From: Streptomyces sp. NBC_00239
Lineage (GTDB): Bacteria > Actinomycetota > Actinomycetes > Streptomycetales > Streptomycetaceae
Reading direction: 5' to 3'
Assembly: GCF_036194065.1 (NCBI RefSeq)
Contig: NZ_CP108095.1
Location: forward strand, 3,534,001 to 3,598,000
Length of the DNA stretch: 64,000 nt
In this document: positions 15,830 through 24,147 of the stretch, piece by piece
Numbering within the stretch: position 1 is the first letter of the stretch
Layout: each line of letters starts with the position of its first letter
The notes under the pieces: generated by a model
The model's input: only the letters and a program-made list of their open reading frames with translations
The model's database searches: none
Told to the model about the DNA's origin: nothing
Program-made: the position numbers and the translations under genes

Positions 15830-17110
15830 ATGCCCGACAGTCACCCGCAGCAGCCGCCCCACTCCCCGCGCAGCGGCGGCGAGGGCGCAGGTTCCGGCGT
15901 GCCCGCCGAGCCGGCCACCACCCTGCTGCTCGCCGGCCCCCGGCTCACCGACGGCCGCACCGTCGACGTACGGCTCAGTGGCGGCCGGATCGAGGCCGTC
16001 GGCGCCGCGGGCAGCCTGGCGGCCCCCACCGCGTCCCGGGTGGACCTCAGCGGCTACCTGCTGCTGCCCGCCCCCGCCGAGCCGCACGCCCACGGGGACA
16101 CCGCCCTGACCGCCGACATCGAGGGCCCGGTCTCGTACGCCCCCGAGGAGGTCCAGCGGCGGGCCACCGAGGCCGCCCTGCTGCAGCTCGGCCACGGCGC
16201 GACGGCGGTCCGCTCGCACGTGCGGATCGGCGACGCGCACGGGCTCCGGCCTCTGGAGGCGGTGCTGCAGGCCCGGCGCTCGCTGTTCGGGCTGACCGAC
16301 CTGACCGCCGTCGCGGTGCCCCGGCTGCTGACCGGACGGGCGGGCGCGGACGGGCGGGCGATGCTCCGGGACGCGCTCAAGATGGGCGCGGCGGTCGTCG
16401 GCGGCTGCCCCGACCTCGACCCGGACCCCCACGGCTACGCGCAGGCCGTTCTGGAGCTCGCCGCGGAACACGGCTGTCCCGTGGATCTGCACACGGACGG
16501 TGACGATCCGGCCCGGCTGGCAGGGCTGGCGGCGATGGCCCGCGGGGTGCGGCCGGGGGTGACCATCGGGCCGTGCGGCGGACTGTCCCGGCTGCCGCTG
16601 AGCGTCGCGACCCGGGCCGCCGACCAACTGGCCGCCGCCGGGGTGACCGTGGTCTGCCTGCCGCAGGGCGACTGCGCGGCCCTGGAGCGGCGCGGGCTGC
16701 GCACCGCTCCGGTCCGGCTGCTCCGCTCGGCCGGCGTACGGGTCGCGGCGGGCAGCGGCGCGCTGCGCGACGCGGGGAACCCGGTCGGGCGCGGGGACCC
16801 CCTGGAGGCCGCGTACCTGCTGGCCTCGCAGGGCGGGCTGCGGGCCGCGGAAGCCTACGAGACGGTCGGTTCGGCCGCGCGGGAGGCGATGGGGCTGCCG
16901 CGGGTCCGGGTGGAGGCGGGCTGTCCCGCCGAGCTGCTCGCGGTCCGCGGCGACCGGATCTCCGGGGTGCTGTCGCTGGGGTACAGCCGGATCGTGATCC
17001 ACCGCGGGCGGGTGGTGGCCCGGACGAGTGCCGTGCGCGAGTACTGCGATTCGGCGGTCGCGGTCGCCCTCGACCTGCCCCGGCAGGGCCGGATGGAGCC
17101 AGGTCCCTGA
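15830..17110 (+). CDS. Amidohydrolase-fold protein, cytosine deaminase-like but lacking catalytic residues
   Basis: A 426-residue member of the cytosine deaminase branch of amidohydrolases. The ATG at 15830 has GCAGGAG upstream. An N-terminal beta domain (about 30-80) is followed by the metal motif EPHAHGD with His86 and His88, the MGAAVVGGCP segment and His221 in DLHTDGD. The remaining expected residues are changed. The general-acid Glu after His221 is Gly, the fourth metal His is Pro248 (in GPCGGL) and the metal Asp is Gly310 (in GSGALRD). It is therefore probably inactive as a canonical deaminase or has another role. Downstream is an NAD(P)-binding protein on the same strand. Confidence 0.75.
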   Translation: MPDSHPQQPPHSPRSGGEGAGSGVPAEPATTLLLAGPRLTDGRTVDVRLSGGRIEAVGAAGSLAAPTASRVDLSGYLLLPAPAEPHAHGDTALTADIEGPVSYAPEEVQRRATEAALLQLGHGATAVRSHVRIGDAHGLRPLEAVLQARRSLFGLTDLTAVAVPRLLTGRAGADGRAMLRDALKMGAAVVGGCPDLDPDPHGYAQAVLELAAEHGCPVDLHTDGDDPARLAGLAAMARGVRPGVTIGPCGGLSRLPLSVATRAADQLAAAGVTVVCLPQGDCAALERRGLRTAPVRLLRSAGVRVAAGSGALRDAGNPVGRGDPLEAAYLLASQGGLRAAEAYETVGSAAREAMGLPRVRVEAGCPAELLAVRGDRISGVLSLGYSRIVIHRGRVVARTSAVREYCDSAVAVALDLPRQGRMEPGP

Positions 17111-17153
17111 GCGTTTGCGGGCAGCGGCGCCCGGCGCGACGTACGGTCGGGTC

Positions 17154-17810
17154 ATGCGCATCGTCATTGCTGGTGGTCACGGTCAGATCGCGCTGCGGCT
17201 GGAGCGGTTGCTCGCCGCGCGCGGGTACGAGGTCGCGGGGATCATCCGTGATCCCGCGCAGGGCAACGACCTTCGGGAGGCGGGGGCCGAACCGGTCCTG
17301 TGCGACCTGGAGACGGCGTCCGTCGAGCACGTCGCGGGGATCCTGCAGGGCGCGCACGTGGCCGTGTTCGCGGCCGGCGCGGGCCCGGGCAGCGGTTACG
17401 CCCGGAAGGACACGGTGGACCGCGGGGCGGGCGTGCTGTTCGCCGACGCGGCGGAACGGGCGCGCGTGCGCCGCTTCGTGATGGTGTCCTCGATGGGCGC
17501 GGACCCCGACCGGGCGGGCGACGAGGTCTTCGACGCGTACCTGCGGGCCAAGGGCGAGGCCGACGCGCACGTACGGACCCGGCTGGGGCTGGAGTGGACG
17601 ATCCTGCGGCCCGGCGCGCTGAACGACGAACCGGGCACCGGCCTGGTCCGGCTGGAGGCCTCCACGGACCGCGGGCCGGTCAGCCGCGACGACGTCGCGC
17701 TGGTGCTGGCGGAGCTGATCGACACCCCGGCCACGGCGGGCCTCACCCTGGAGCTGGTCTCCGGTTCGACTCCGGCGGGCGTGGCGGTCAAGGACGTGGC
17801 GGGGAACTGA
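17154..17810 (+). CDS. NAD(P)-binding protein, atypical short-chain dehydrogenase (NmrA/YwnB type)
   Basis: A 218-residue Rossmann-fold protein. The N-terminus RIVIAGGHGQIALRL carries the glycine-rich nucleotide loop GGHGQIA, followed by VAVFAAGAG and a RFVMVSSMGAD segment typical of atypical SDRs. The usual catalytic Tyr-x-x-x-Lys appears as YLRAKGEAD (Tyr followed by Lys after three residues). The substrate is unknown; members act as NADPH-dependent reductases or redox sensors. The ATG at 17154 has only a weak GGTCGGG upstream. It lies 43 bases after the amidohydrolase-like gene and may be cotranscribed. Confidence 0.8.
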   Translation: MRIVIAGGHGQIALRLERLLAARGYEVAGIIRDPAQGNDLREAGAEPVLCDLETASVEHVAGILQGAHVAVFAAGAGPGSGYARKDTVDRGAGVLFADAAERARVRRFVMVSSMGADPDRAGDEVFDAYLRAKGEADAHVRTRLGLEWTILRPGALNDEPGTGLVRLEASTDRGPVSRDDVALVLAELIDTPATAGLTLELVSGSTPAGVAVKDVAGN

Positions 17811-17967
17811 GCCCCGCCCGGCCCCTCGACCGCCCGGCCGCCGACCGACCGGCCGCCGACCGCCCGGCCACCGAGGCGCGCCCCGCCCGCACCGCGCCGG
17901 GGCGCCGGCCGCACGCCCGCCGTGCCGAACGGGCCCTGAAGGGCCGCCCAGCCGGTCTCAGGGGCCG

Positions 17968-18414
17968 TCAGAACTCCGCGTACATAGCGTCGTCGGCGCG
18001 GCCGACGGACTCCTGCGCGTACTGCTTCACGTAACTGGCGCGGATCCGCTCGATCCGGGAGTCGCGGGCCTCGGCGTCCTTCTCCGGGTACAGCAGCACG
18101 AGGACGTACGAGCGCTCCCGCTCGATGGCGCCGCTGCGGTCGCGCCACTGGCCGCGCCCCTCCTGGACGGTGAGGCCCTCGGGGAACGAGGGCGTCACCA
18201 TGCGGTCGACGAAACGCATGAACTGCCGGTCCGTCACCTCCGGTCCCCCGTCCGGCCGTGCGGTCCCGAAGAACAGCCGGGTCTCGACGTACGCGGTCCC
18301 GCGCGCGGCGGGCTGGTCCTGGAGCGTGGCGTGGGCGGCGGGCACGGCGGTCGCCAGCGCGGCCACGAGGGCCCCGCCGGCCAGCAGCGCACGCGGCTGG
18401 GAAAGTCGCATCAT
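17968..18414 (-). CDS. Secreted DUF3574 family protein
   Basis: A 148-residue exported protein. It starts MMRLSQPRALLAGG and has a signal peptide ending near AAHA (about residue 30). The mature part has the DUF3574 pattern: VETRLFFGTARPDG, DRQFMRFVDRMVTPSFPEGLTV, a conserved GQW and RSYVLVLLYPE. The function of the family is not known to me. There are two adjacent ATG codons (18414 and 18411), and the ribosome-binding site is weak. It is convergent with the NAD(P)-binding gene and lies just past the tRNA-Tyr terminator. Confidence 0.8.
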   Translation of the reverse strand: MMRLSQPRALLAGGALVAALATAVPAAHATLQDQPAARGTAYVETRLFFGTARPDGGPEVTDRQFMRFVDRMVTPSFPEGLTVQEGRGQWRDRSGAIERERSYVLVLLYPEKDAEARDSRIERIRASYVKQYAQESVGRADDAMYAEF

Positions 18415-18538
18415 GCCCGGACAACGACCCGCCCGGCCTACCGGCACGGCCCCACCGGCACTCCGCCCACGGCCACCCGGGCGCGCGCCGGGCCACCCGC
18501 CGCGGAGCCCGGCCGGGGGGCGCGACGGGGACGACGAA

Positions 18539-18580
18539 GAGGCCCCCGTCCACTGCGTTTCCGCAGTGGACGGGGGCCTC
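18539..18580 (-). terminator. Terminator of tRNA-Tyr
   Basis: A perfect 19-bp stem (18539-18557 with 18562-18580) with a TTTC loop lies eight bases beyond the tRNA 3' end. The following bases on the minus strand are TTCGTCG, a weak U tract. Confidence 0.85.
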
Positions 18581-18588
18581 ACATCGTG

Positions 18589-18670
18589 TGGCGGCGCCAG
18601 GATTCGAACCTGGGTAGGCAGAGCCGACGGATTTACAGTCCGTTCCCATTGGCCACTCGGGCACACCGCC
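18589..18670 (-). tRNA. tRNA-Tyr (GTA anticodon)
   Basis: An 82-base class II tRNA. Acceptor arms GGCGGTG and CGCCGCC pair with one G-U. The anticodon stem ACGGA/TCCGT holds the loop CTGTAAA with anticodon GTA. There is a long variable arm as expected for bacterial tRNA-Tyr, and GGTTCGAATC in the T arm. CCA is not encoded. Confidence 0.96.
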
Positions 18671-18872
18671 ATGGGATGTGTTGCTTTGGTCGGCCGCTTT
18701 CGCGGTGTTCCGTGGCAACGACGTAAACGATACCTGATGCTCGGGGGTGCTTCGCCACCGGATTGATCAGCGCTTCGGGCAGTGGCGGTGGCTAGGCTTT
18801 GCGGAGTGGTCCGGGCAGCTCCGGTCCGCACCCCTTTGAGCAATCGCAGCCGACATCAAGGAGCCACAGGAC

Positions 18873-19361
18873 ATGGCCGACTCCAGTTTCGACATCGTCT
18901 CGAAGGTCGAGCGGCAGGAGGTCGACAACGCCCTCAACCAGACCGCCAAGGAACTCTCGCAGCGCTACGACTTCAAGGGCACCGGCGCCACGATCGCCTG
19001 GTCGGGCGACAAGATCCTCATGGAGGCCAGCGGCGAGGAGCGGGTCAAGGCCATCCTCGACGTCTTCGAGACCAAGCTGGTCAAGCGCGGCATCTCCCTG
19101 AAGGCGCTCGACGCCGGCGAGCCGCAGCTCTCCGGCAAGGAGTACAAGATCTTCGCCTCGATCGAGGAGGGCATCTCCCAGGAGAACGCCAAGAAGGTCG
19201 CCAAGATCATCCGCGACGAGGGCCCCAAGGGCGTCAAGGCCCAGGTGCAGGGCGACGAGCTCCGCGTGAGCTCCAAGAGCCGCGACGACCTGCAGGCCGT
19301 CCAGGCGCTCCTCAAGGGCAAGGACCTGGACTTCGCGATCCAGTTCGTGAACTACCGCTAG
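18873..19361 (+). CDS. YajQ family nucleotide-binding protein
   Basis: A 162-residue cytosolic protein of the YajQ family (two ferredoxin-like folds). Family members bind nucleotides, and some bind cyclic di-GMP. The N-terminus [18 protein letters not shown] and segments [27 protein letters not shown] and [27 protein letters not shown] are the family core; the end QFVNYR is characteristic. The ATG at 18873 has AAGGAG upstream. It is transcribed alone on the plus strand, divergent from tRNA-Tyr. Its role in actinomycetes is not established. Confidence 0.93.
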   Translation: MADSSFDIVSKVERQEVDNALNQTAKELSQRYDFKGTGATIAWSGDKILMEASGEERVKAILDVFETKLVKRGISLKALDAGEPQLSGKEYKIFASIEEGISQENAKKVAKIIRDEGPKGVKAQVQGDELRVSSKSRDDLQAVQALLKGKDLDFAIQFVNYR

Positions 19362-19522
19362 GCACTGCCGGCGCCGCCGCCCGGCCGCGTGCGGACGCCT
19401 GTTTCGCGCCCCCCGGGTACGCCCTCGGCGCGGGACGGCCGTACGCGGCGTGCGTGCGGCGTGTGATCCGTGATCCACCCCCTGTGGGCCCTTGGGGCCG
19501 GGCCCGTGCGCCCACCACGCTG

Positions 19523-19538
19523 GGTGACGAACGTCACC
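19523..19538. promoter_or_regulatory. Palindrome before the SulP gene
   Basis: GGTGACG-AA-CGTCACC is a perfect 16-bp palindrome ending 20 bases before the transporter start. It could be an operator; no regulator gene is adjacent. Confidence 0.4.
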
Positions 19539-19558
19539 GCGTGGGCAGGGGGTTTCAC

Positions 19559-21073
19559 ATGTCTGGGGCAGGCAATCTGCGAGACGACTTCGGGGCGTCT
19601 GTGGTCGTCGCGCTCGTCGCGCTGCCGCTGTGTGTCGGGGTGGCCGTCGCCTCCGGTGTGCCGGCCGAGCTGGGGCTGGTCACGGGGGTGGTGGGCGGGC
19701 TGGTCACCGGCTGGTTCCGGGGAAGTTCCCTCCAGGTCAGCGGGCCCGCCGCCGGCCTCACGGTGCTCGTCTACGAGGCCGTGCAGGCGTACGGGGTGCG
19801 GGCTCTGGGCGTGCTCGTGTGCGCGGCCGGGCTGCTCCAGGTGGGCATGGGCGTGCTGCGGCTCGGGCGGTGGTTCCGGGCGATCTCGGTGGCCGTCGTA
19901 CAGGGCATGCTGGCGGGGATCGGCCTGGTCCTGATCTCCGGCCAGCTGTACGCGCTGGGTGACGTGTCCGCGCCCGGCGCGACCCTGGACAAGCTGGCCG
20001 GGCTGGCGCGGCTGGGCGGGCAGCTGGAATGGGCGGCCGTGGCGCTGGGCGTGGGCACCATCGCCGTGACGGCCGCGTGGCGGCGGCTGCCGCCGACGGC
20101 CCGCGCCGTGCCGGGCGCCCTGGTCGGGGTGGCGGCGGCCACGACGGTCAGCGCACTGTTCGCCCTGCCGGTCGCGAAGGTCGAGGTCACCGGGGTGCTG
20201 GCGGCGGTGTCCCCGCCCGGGCCGGCCGAGCTGGCCGAGCTGTGGTCCCCCGGCGTACCCGCGACCGTCCTCGCGCTGGCACTCATCGCCTCCGCGGAGA
20301 CCCTGTTCAGCGCGGCGGCCGTGGACCGGCTGCACGACGGCCCGCGCACCGACTACGACCGCGAACTCGTCGCGCAGGGCGCCGGGAACACGCTGTGCGG
20401 GCTGCTCGGCGCGCTGCCGATGACCGCCGTCATCGTGCGCAGCGCCGCCAATGTGGAGGCCGGGGCCCGGACCCGGGCCTCACGGGTGCTGCACGGGCTG
20501 TGGCTGCTGCTCTTCGCGGTGCTGGTGCCGCAGGCCCTGGGGGTGGTGCCGCTCGCCGCGCTGGCCGGGGTGCTGCTGCACGCCGGCTGGAAGCTGCTCC
20601 CGGCGCGGGCCGTGGTCGCGCTGTGGCGCTCGCACCGCGGCGAGGCGGTGGTGCTGGTGGTGACGGCCTCCGCCATCGTGACCACGAACCTCTTCGACGG
20701 GGTGCTGGTGGGCCTGGGGCTGGCCGTGGCCAAGTCGGCGTGGGAGACCTCGCACGTGCACATCGAGACGGCCGTCGAGCCGGACCCGGACGGCGGGGTG
20801 CTGCGGGTGCGGGTGCTGGGGAACGCGACCTTCCTGCGGCTGCCGAAGCTCCTCGACGCGCTGGAGGCGTTGCCGCCCGGCCGGCCGGTGCACCTGGATC
20901 TGAGCGGGCTGCGGCATCTGGACCACGCGTGCCTGACGGCGCTGGACGCGTGGGAGCGGCGGCACGGCGCGCTCGAACGGGCCGGGGCGGGGTCCGCGGG
21001 CGCCGTGGGGCCCACGGGACCCGTCGAGGGGGACCTGATGGCCGGGCGGGAGGCGTCGCCCGAGCCGGGCTAG
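19559..21073 (+). CDS. SulP family anion transporter
   Basis: Predicted multi-pass membrane protein of 504 residues, transporting sulfate, bicarbonate or another anion. The N-terminal SulP region is clear: DDFGASVVVALVALPLCVGVAVASGVPAELGLVTGVVGG, SLQVSGPAAGLTVLVYEAV, and SAETLFSAAAVDRLHDG. About 12 hydrophobic segments are followed by a cytoplasmic C-terminal domain of about 100 residues. This has STAS-like features (VHLDLSGLRHLDHACLTALDAW), where the conserved serine position reads His. The ATG at 19559 has CAGGGGG upstream. Substrate unknown. A palindrome lies just upstream. Confidence 0.88.
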   Translation: MSGAGNLRDDFGASVVVALVALPLCVGVAVASGVPAELGLVTGVVGGLVTGWFRGSSLQVSGPAAGLTVLVYEAVQAYGVRALGVLVCAAGLLQVGMGVLRLGRWFRAISVAVVQGMLAGIGLVLISGQLYALGDVSAPGATLDKLAGLARLGGQLEWAAVALGVGTIAVTAAWRRLPPTARAVPGALVGVAAATTVSALFALPVAKVEVTGVLAAVSPPGPAELAELWSPGVPATVLALALIASAETLFSAAAVDRLHDGPRTDYDRELVAQGAGNTLCGLLGALPMTAVIVRSAANVEAGARTRASRVLHGLWLLLFAVLVPQALGVVPLAALAGVLLHAGWKLLPARAVVALWRSHRGEAVVLVVTASAIVTTNLFDGVLVGLGLAVAKSAWETSHVHIETAVEPDPDGGVLRVRVLGNATFLRLPKLLDALEALPPGRPVHLDLSGLRHLDHACLTALDAWERRHGALERAGAGSAGAVGPTGPVEGDLMAGREASPEPG

Positions 21074-21279
21074 TGCTGCGACCGGAACGGTTCGCCGGGG
21101 TGGGCGGGCGTCCGGTGCGGTGCGTCGCGAGGCGGCGGGCCGCAGCTCGTACTCGACGTACTCGCGCGGTCCGACAACGCAGCGAGGTGCCGTACCTGGG
21201 GGCACCTCCCGGCGGTCGCTGGGGGGAGGGGCGCAATCCGGTGAACCTTGCCGTCACAGCACTGGCTAGGGTCCACCCC
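21074..21279. repeat. Intergenic repeat-like segment with hairpins
   Basis: The gap between the two transporters holds the direct repeat CTCGTACTCGACGTACTCG near 21147-21165. It also holds a hairpin with arms AGGTGCC (21185-21191) and GGCACCT (21201-21207), followed by a CCC/GGGG-flanked stretch. This composition resembles intergenic repeats common in Streptomyces genomes, but I could not compare it. No gene is seen. Confidence 0.4.
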
Positions 21280-22518
21280 ATGGTGCAGGAGTTGCGGCGG
21301 TCGCTGGGCGTGTCCGATGCGGTGGTGATCGGGCTGGGTTCCATGGTGGGCGCGGGCATCTTCGCCGCGCTGGGGCCCGCGGCGCGTGCGGCGGGCCCGG
21401 CGCTGCTTCCGGCATTGGCCCTGGCCGCCGTCGTGGCCTACTGCAACGCCTCCTCGTCCGCGCGGCTGGCCGTGCGGCACCCCGCCTCCGGTGGCACGTA
21501 CGTGTACGGGCGCGAGCAGCTGGGGCCGTTCTGGGGGTACCTGGCCGGGTGGAGCTTCGTGGTCGGCAAGACGGCCTCGTGTGCGGCGATGGCGCTGACG
21601 GTGGGCGCGTACCTGTGGCCGGGGCGGGCGCACGCCGTGGCGGTGGCGGCGGTGGTCGCCCTGACGGCCGTGAACTACGGGGGCGTACAGAAGTCCGCCC
21701 GTCTGACGCGGGTGATCGTGGCGGCGGTGCTGGCCGTGCTGGCCGCGGTCGTGACGGGGTGCCTGACCTCGGCGGCGGCGGATCCGGACCGGCTCTCCGC
21801 GGGTCTCGGGGAGGCCGGCTGGAGCGGCCTGTTGCAGGGCGCGGGCCTGCTCTTCTTCGCGTTCGCGGGGTACGCCCGGATCACCACGCTGGGCGAGGAG
21901 GTGCGGGATCCGCAGCGGACGATCCCGCGGGCCGTGCCGCTGGCGCTCGGTATCGCCCTGGCGGTGTACGCCGCGGTGGCGGTCGCGGCGCTGTCGGTGC
22001 TGGGCCCCGGCGGACTGGCCGGGGCCGCGGCCCCGCTGGCCGACGCCGTACGGGCGGCCGGGCTGCCGGGGCTGGTGCCGGTGGTGCGCATCGGTGCGGC
22101 GCTCGCCGCCCTCGGTGCGCTGCTCTCGCTGATCCTCGGGGTGTCGCGGACCGCCCTGGCCATGGCGCGCGACGGGCACCTCCCCCGCGCGCTGTCCGCC
22201 GTACACCCGCGGTTCGGGGTGCCGCACCGTGCGGAGCTCGCCGTGGGCGGGGTGGTGGCCGTGCTCGCGGCCACCGTGGACGTGCGCGGCGCGATCGGTT
22301 TCTCGTCCTTCGGCGTGCTGGTGTACTACGCGATCGCGAACGCTTCCGCGTGGGCTCTCGATTCGGCTGTCACGGTGCGCGCCGTGGCGGCGGTCGGGCT
22401 GTCCGGCTGTGTGCTGCTGGCGTGTGCGCTGCCGGTCGCGTCGGTGCTCGCGGGCGCGTCGGTGGTGGGGCTCGGGGTGGTCGTCTTCGGTGTGCGGCGG
22501 GTCGGACGCGGGACCTGA
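21280..22518 (+). CDS. APC family amino acid permease
   Basis: Predicted amino acid/polyamine/organocation transporter of 412 residues with about 11-12 membrane segments. The signature of helix 1 is present (VVIGLGSMVGAGIFAALGP), as are SGGTYVYGREQLGPFWGYLAGWSFVVGKT and the FFAFAGYARITTLGEEVRDPQRTIPRA consensus. The ATG at 21280 is chosen. TAGGGT lies seven bases before it, the spacing of a leaderless transcript. A GTG at 21241 is the alternative. Substrate not predictable; the length is somewhat shorter than typical 450-500-residue members. Confidence 0.87.
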   Translation: MVQELRRSLGVSDAVVIGLGSMVGAGIFAALGPAARAAGPALLPALALAAVVAYCNASSSARLAVRHPASGGTYVYGREQLGPFWGYLAGWSFVVGKTASCAAMALTVGAYLWPGRAHAVAVAAVVALTAVNYGGVQKSARLTRVIVAAVLAVLAAVVTGCLTSAAADPDRLSAGLGEAGWSGLLQGAGLLFFAFAGYARITTLGEEVRDPQRTIPRAVPLALGIALAVYAAVAVAALSVLGPGGLAGAAAPLADAVRAAGLPGLVPVVRIGAALAALGALLSLILGVSRTALAMARDGHLPRALSAVHPRFGVPHRAELAVGGVVAVLAATVDVRGAIGFSSFGVLVYYAIANASAWALDSAVTVRAVAAVGLSGCVLLACALPVASVLAGASVVGLGVVVFGVRRVGRGT

Positions 22519-22650
22519 GGCCGGGTCACCCCACGGACAACGGGCCTGACCTGCCAATTGTTGGGTCCGGCGCTGCCGATTTGCTGGGTCCCGGGCTGTC
22601 GAACCGGGGGCCGGCGCCGGGGATTCGGCGGCCGGCGCCGGGTCGGCGGG

Positions 22651-23043
22651 TCAGCGCGAGGCGAACGGGGCGTCCGTCGGGACGATTTCGCGGCCCAGCG
22701 GGAGCAGGGAGATCGGGATCATCTTGAAGTTTGCGATGCCGAACGGGATGCCGATGATCGTGATGCACAGGGCGATGCCGGTGACGATGTGGCCCAGGGC
22801 CAGCCACCAGCCCGCCAGCACCAGCCAGAGCACGTTGCCGACGCACGAGGGCGCGCCCGCGTCGCGGCGCTCGACGGTGGTGTAGCCGAACGGCCAGAGC
22901 GCGTACACGGCGATGCGGAACGCCGCGATGCCGAACGGGATTCCGATGACGGTGATGCAGAGGATCAGGCCCGCGAGGCAGTAGCCGAGGAACAGCCAGA
23001 AGCCGCTGAGCACGAGCCATATGACATTCAGGATTGTCTTCAT
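22651..23043 (-). CDS. YccF family inner membrane protein
   Basis: A 130-residue membrane protein built of two copies of the YccF (DUF307) domain. Each copy has a hydrophobic helix followed by an ITVIGIPFGIA or ITIIGIPFGIA motif (about residues 31-41 and 94-104), with the conserved VLWLVLAGWWLALGH region between. The function is unknown. The start is an ATG at 23043 reading MKTILNVIWLVLSG. It lies next to htpX on the same strand, 58 bases after it. Confidence 0.92.
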   Translation of the reverse strand: MKTILNVIWLVLSGFWLFLGYCLAGLILCITVIGIPFGIAAFRIAVYALWPFGYTTVERRDAGAPSCVGNVLWLVLAGWWLALGHIVTGIALCITIIGIPFGIANFKMIPISLLPLGREIVPTDAPFASR

Positions 23044-23101
23044 CGGTCCATCTTCACTGGTGGCGGCGGTGACGGAGCTGAGGGGCCCTACGGGTGAGGC
23101 C

Positions 23102-23965
23102 TTACGGGTGACGGCCCGCCATCTCTTCGAGCCGGGCGATCCGCTCGGCCATCGGCGGGTGGGTCGAGAACATCCGGGAGAGTCCCTGTCCGGGGCGGAA
23201 GGGGTTCGCGATCATGAGGTGGCTCGCGGTTTCCAGCCGTGGTTCGGGGGGCAGCGGGAGCGCTTTGGTGCCCGCGTCGAGCTTGCGCAGGGCGCTGGCC
23301 AGGGCGAGCGGGTCGCCGGTGAGCTGGGCTCCGGAGGCGTCCGCCTCGTACTCCCGGGAGCGGCTGACGGCCAGCTGGATGATCGAGGCGGCCACCGGGC
23401 CCAGGATCATGATCAGGAGCATGCCGAGGAGGCCGGGGCCCTCGTCGTCGCTGGACCGCCCGACCGGGATCAGCCAGGCGAAGTTGACCAGGAACATGAC
23501 CACCGAGGCGAGGGCGCCGGCGACCGAGGAGATGAGGATGTCCCGGTTGTAGACGTGGCTCAGCTCGTGGCCGATGACGCCGCGCAGTTCGCGTTCGTCG
23601 AGGATGCGCAGGATGCCGTCGGTGCAGCAGACGGCGGCGTTGCGCGGATTGCGACCGGTGGCGAAGGCGTTCGGCGCCTCCGTCGGGGAGATGTAGAGGC
23701 GGGGCATGGGCTGGCGCGCGGACGTCGAGAGCTCGCGCACCATGCGGTAGAGCTCGGGGGCCTCGAACTCGCTGACCGGGCGGGCCCGCATGGCGCGCAG
23801 GGCCAGCTTGTCGCTGTTCCAGTAGGCGTACGCAGTCGTCCCGAGCGCCACGACGAGCGCGACGATCAGGCCTCCGCGCCCGAAGAAGCTTCCGATGAAG
23901 ATGATGAGTGCGGACAGACCGCCGAGGAGTACGGCGGTCTTCAGCCCGTTGTGCCGGCGGTGCAC
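23102..23965 (-). CDS. htpX: Membrane zinc metalloprotease HtpX
   Basis: Membrane-bound M48 peptidase involved in quality control of membrane proteins under stress. The GTG at 23965 has GGAGGG seven bases upstream and gives 287 residues. Two N-terminal membrane helices are followed by the catalytic HELSH motif (residues 133-137) and a second pair of hydrophobic segments. The third zinc ligand is in [10 protein letters not shown], and the end [17 protein letters not shown] is typical. A long imperfect inverted repeat (23985-24002 with 24056-24073) lies upstream, between it and the nuo2 operon. It may terminate that operon or control htpX. Confidence 0.95.
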   Translation of the reverse strand: MHRRHNGLKTAVLLGGLSALIIFIGSFFGRGGLIVALVVALGTTAYAYWNSDKLALRAMRARPVSEFEAPELYRMVRELSTSARQPMPRLYISPTEAPNAFATGRNPRNAAVCCTDGILRILDERELRGVIGHELSHVYNRDILISSVAGALASVVMFLVNFAWLIPVGRSSDDEGPGLLGMLLIMILGPVAASIIQLAVSRSREYEADASGAQLTGDPLALASALRKLDAGTKALPLPPEPRLETASHLMIANPFRPGQGLSRMFSTHPPMAERIARLEEMAGRHP

Positions 23966-24147
23966 GGTACGCCCTCCAAATGGTGCAGCAGGGGAACCCT
24001 GGAGAGGGTCTACGGTCCAGTGGACCCTCCCTTTCCGGTCAACGCCAGGCGAGGACCAGGGGTTCCCTGCTGCCGCCCGGGGGCCGCGCGGGGCGGCGGG
24101 CGGGCGTTGCTCCGTACGGGCGACACGGCCCGTACGGGGCGCCGGTG

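Noticed and set aside
18782..19558. A single long fusion of an unknown N-terminus with the SulP transporter
   Set aside because: The upstream part is the shadow frame of yajQ; the SulP start at 19559 has its own ribosome-binding site.
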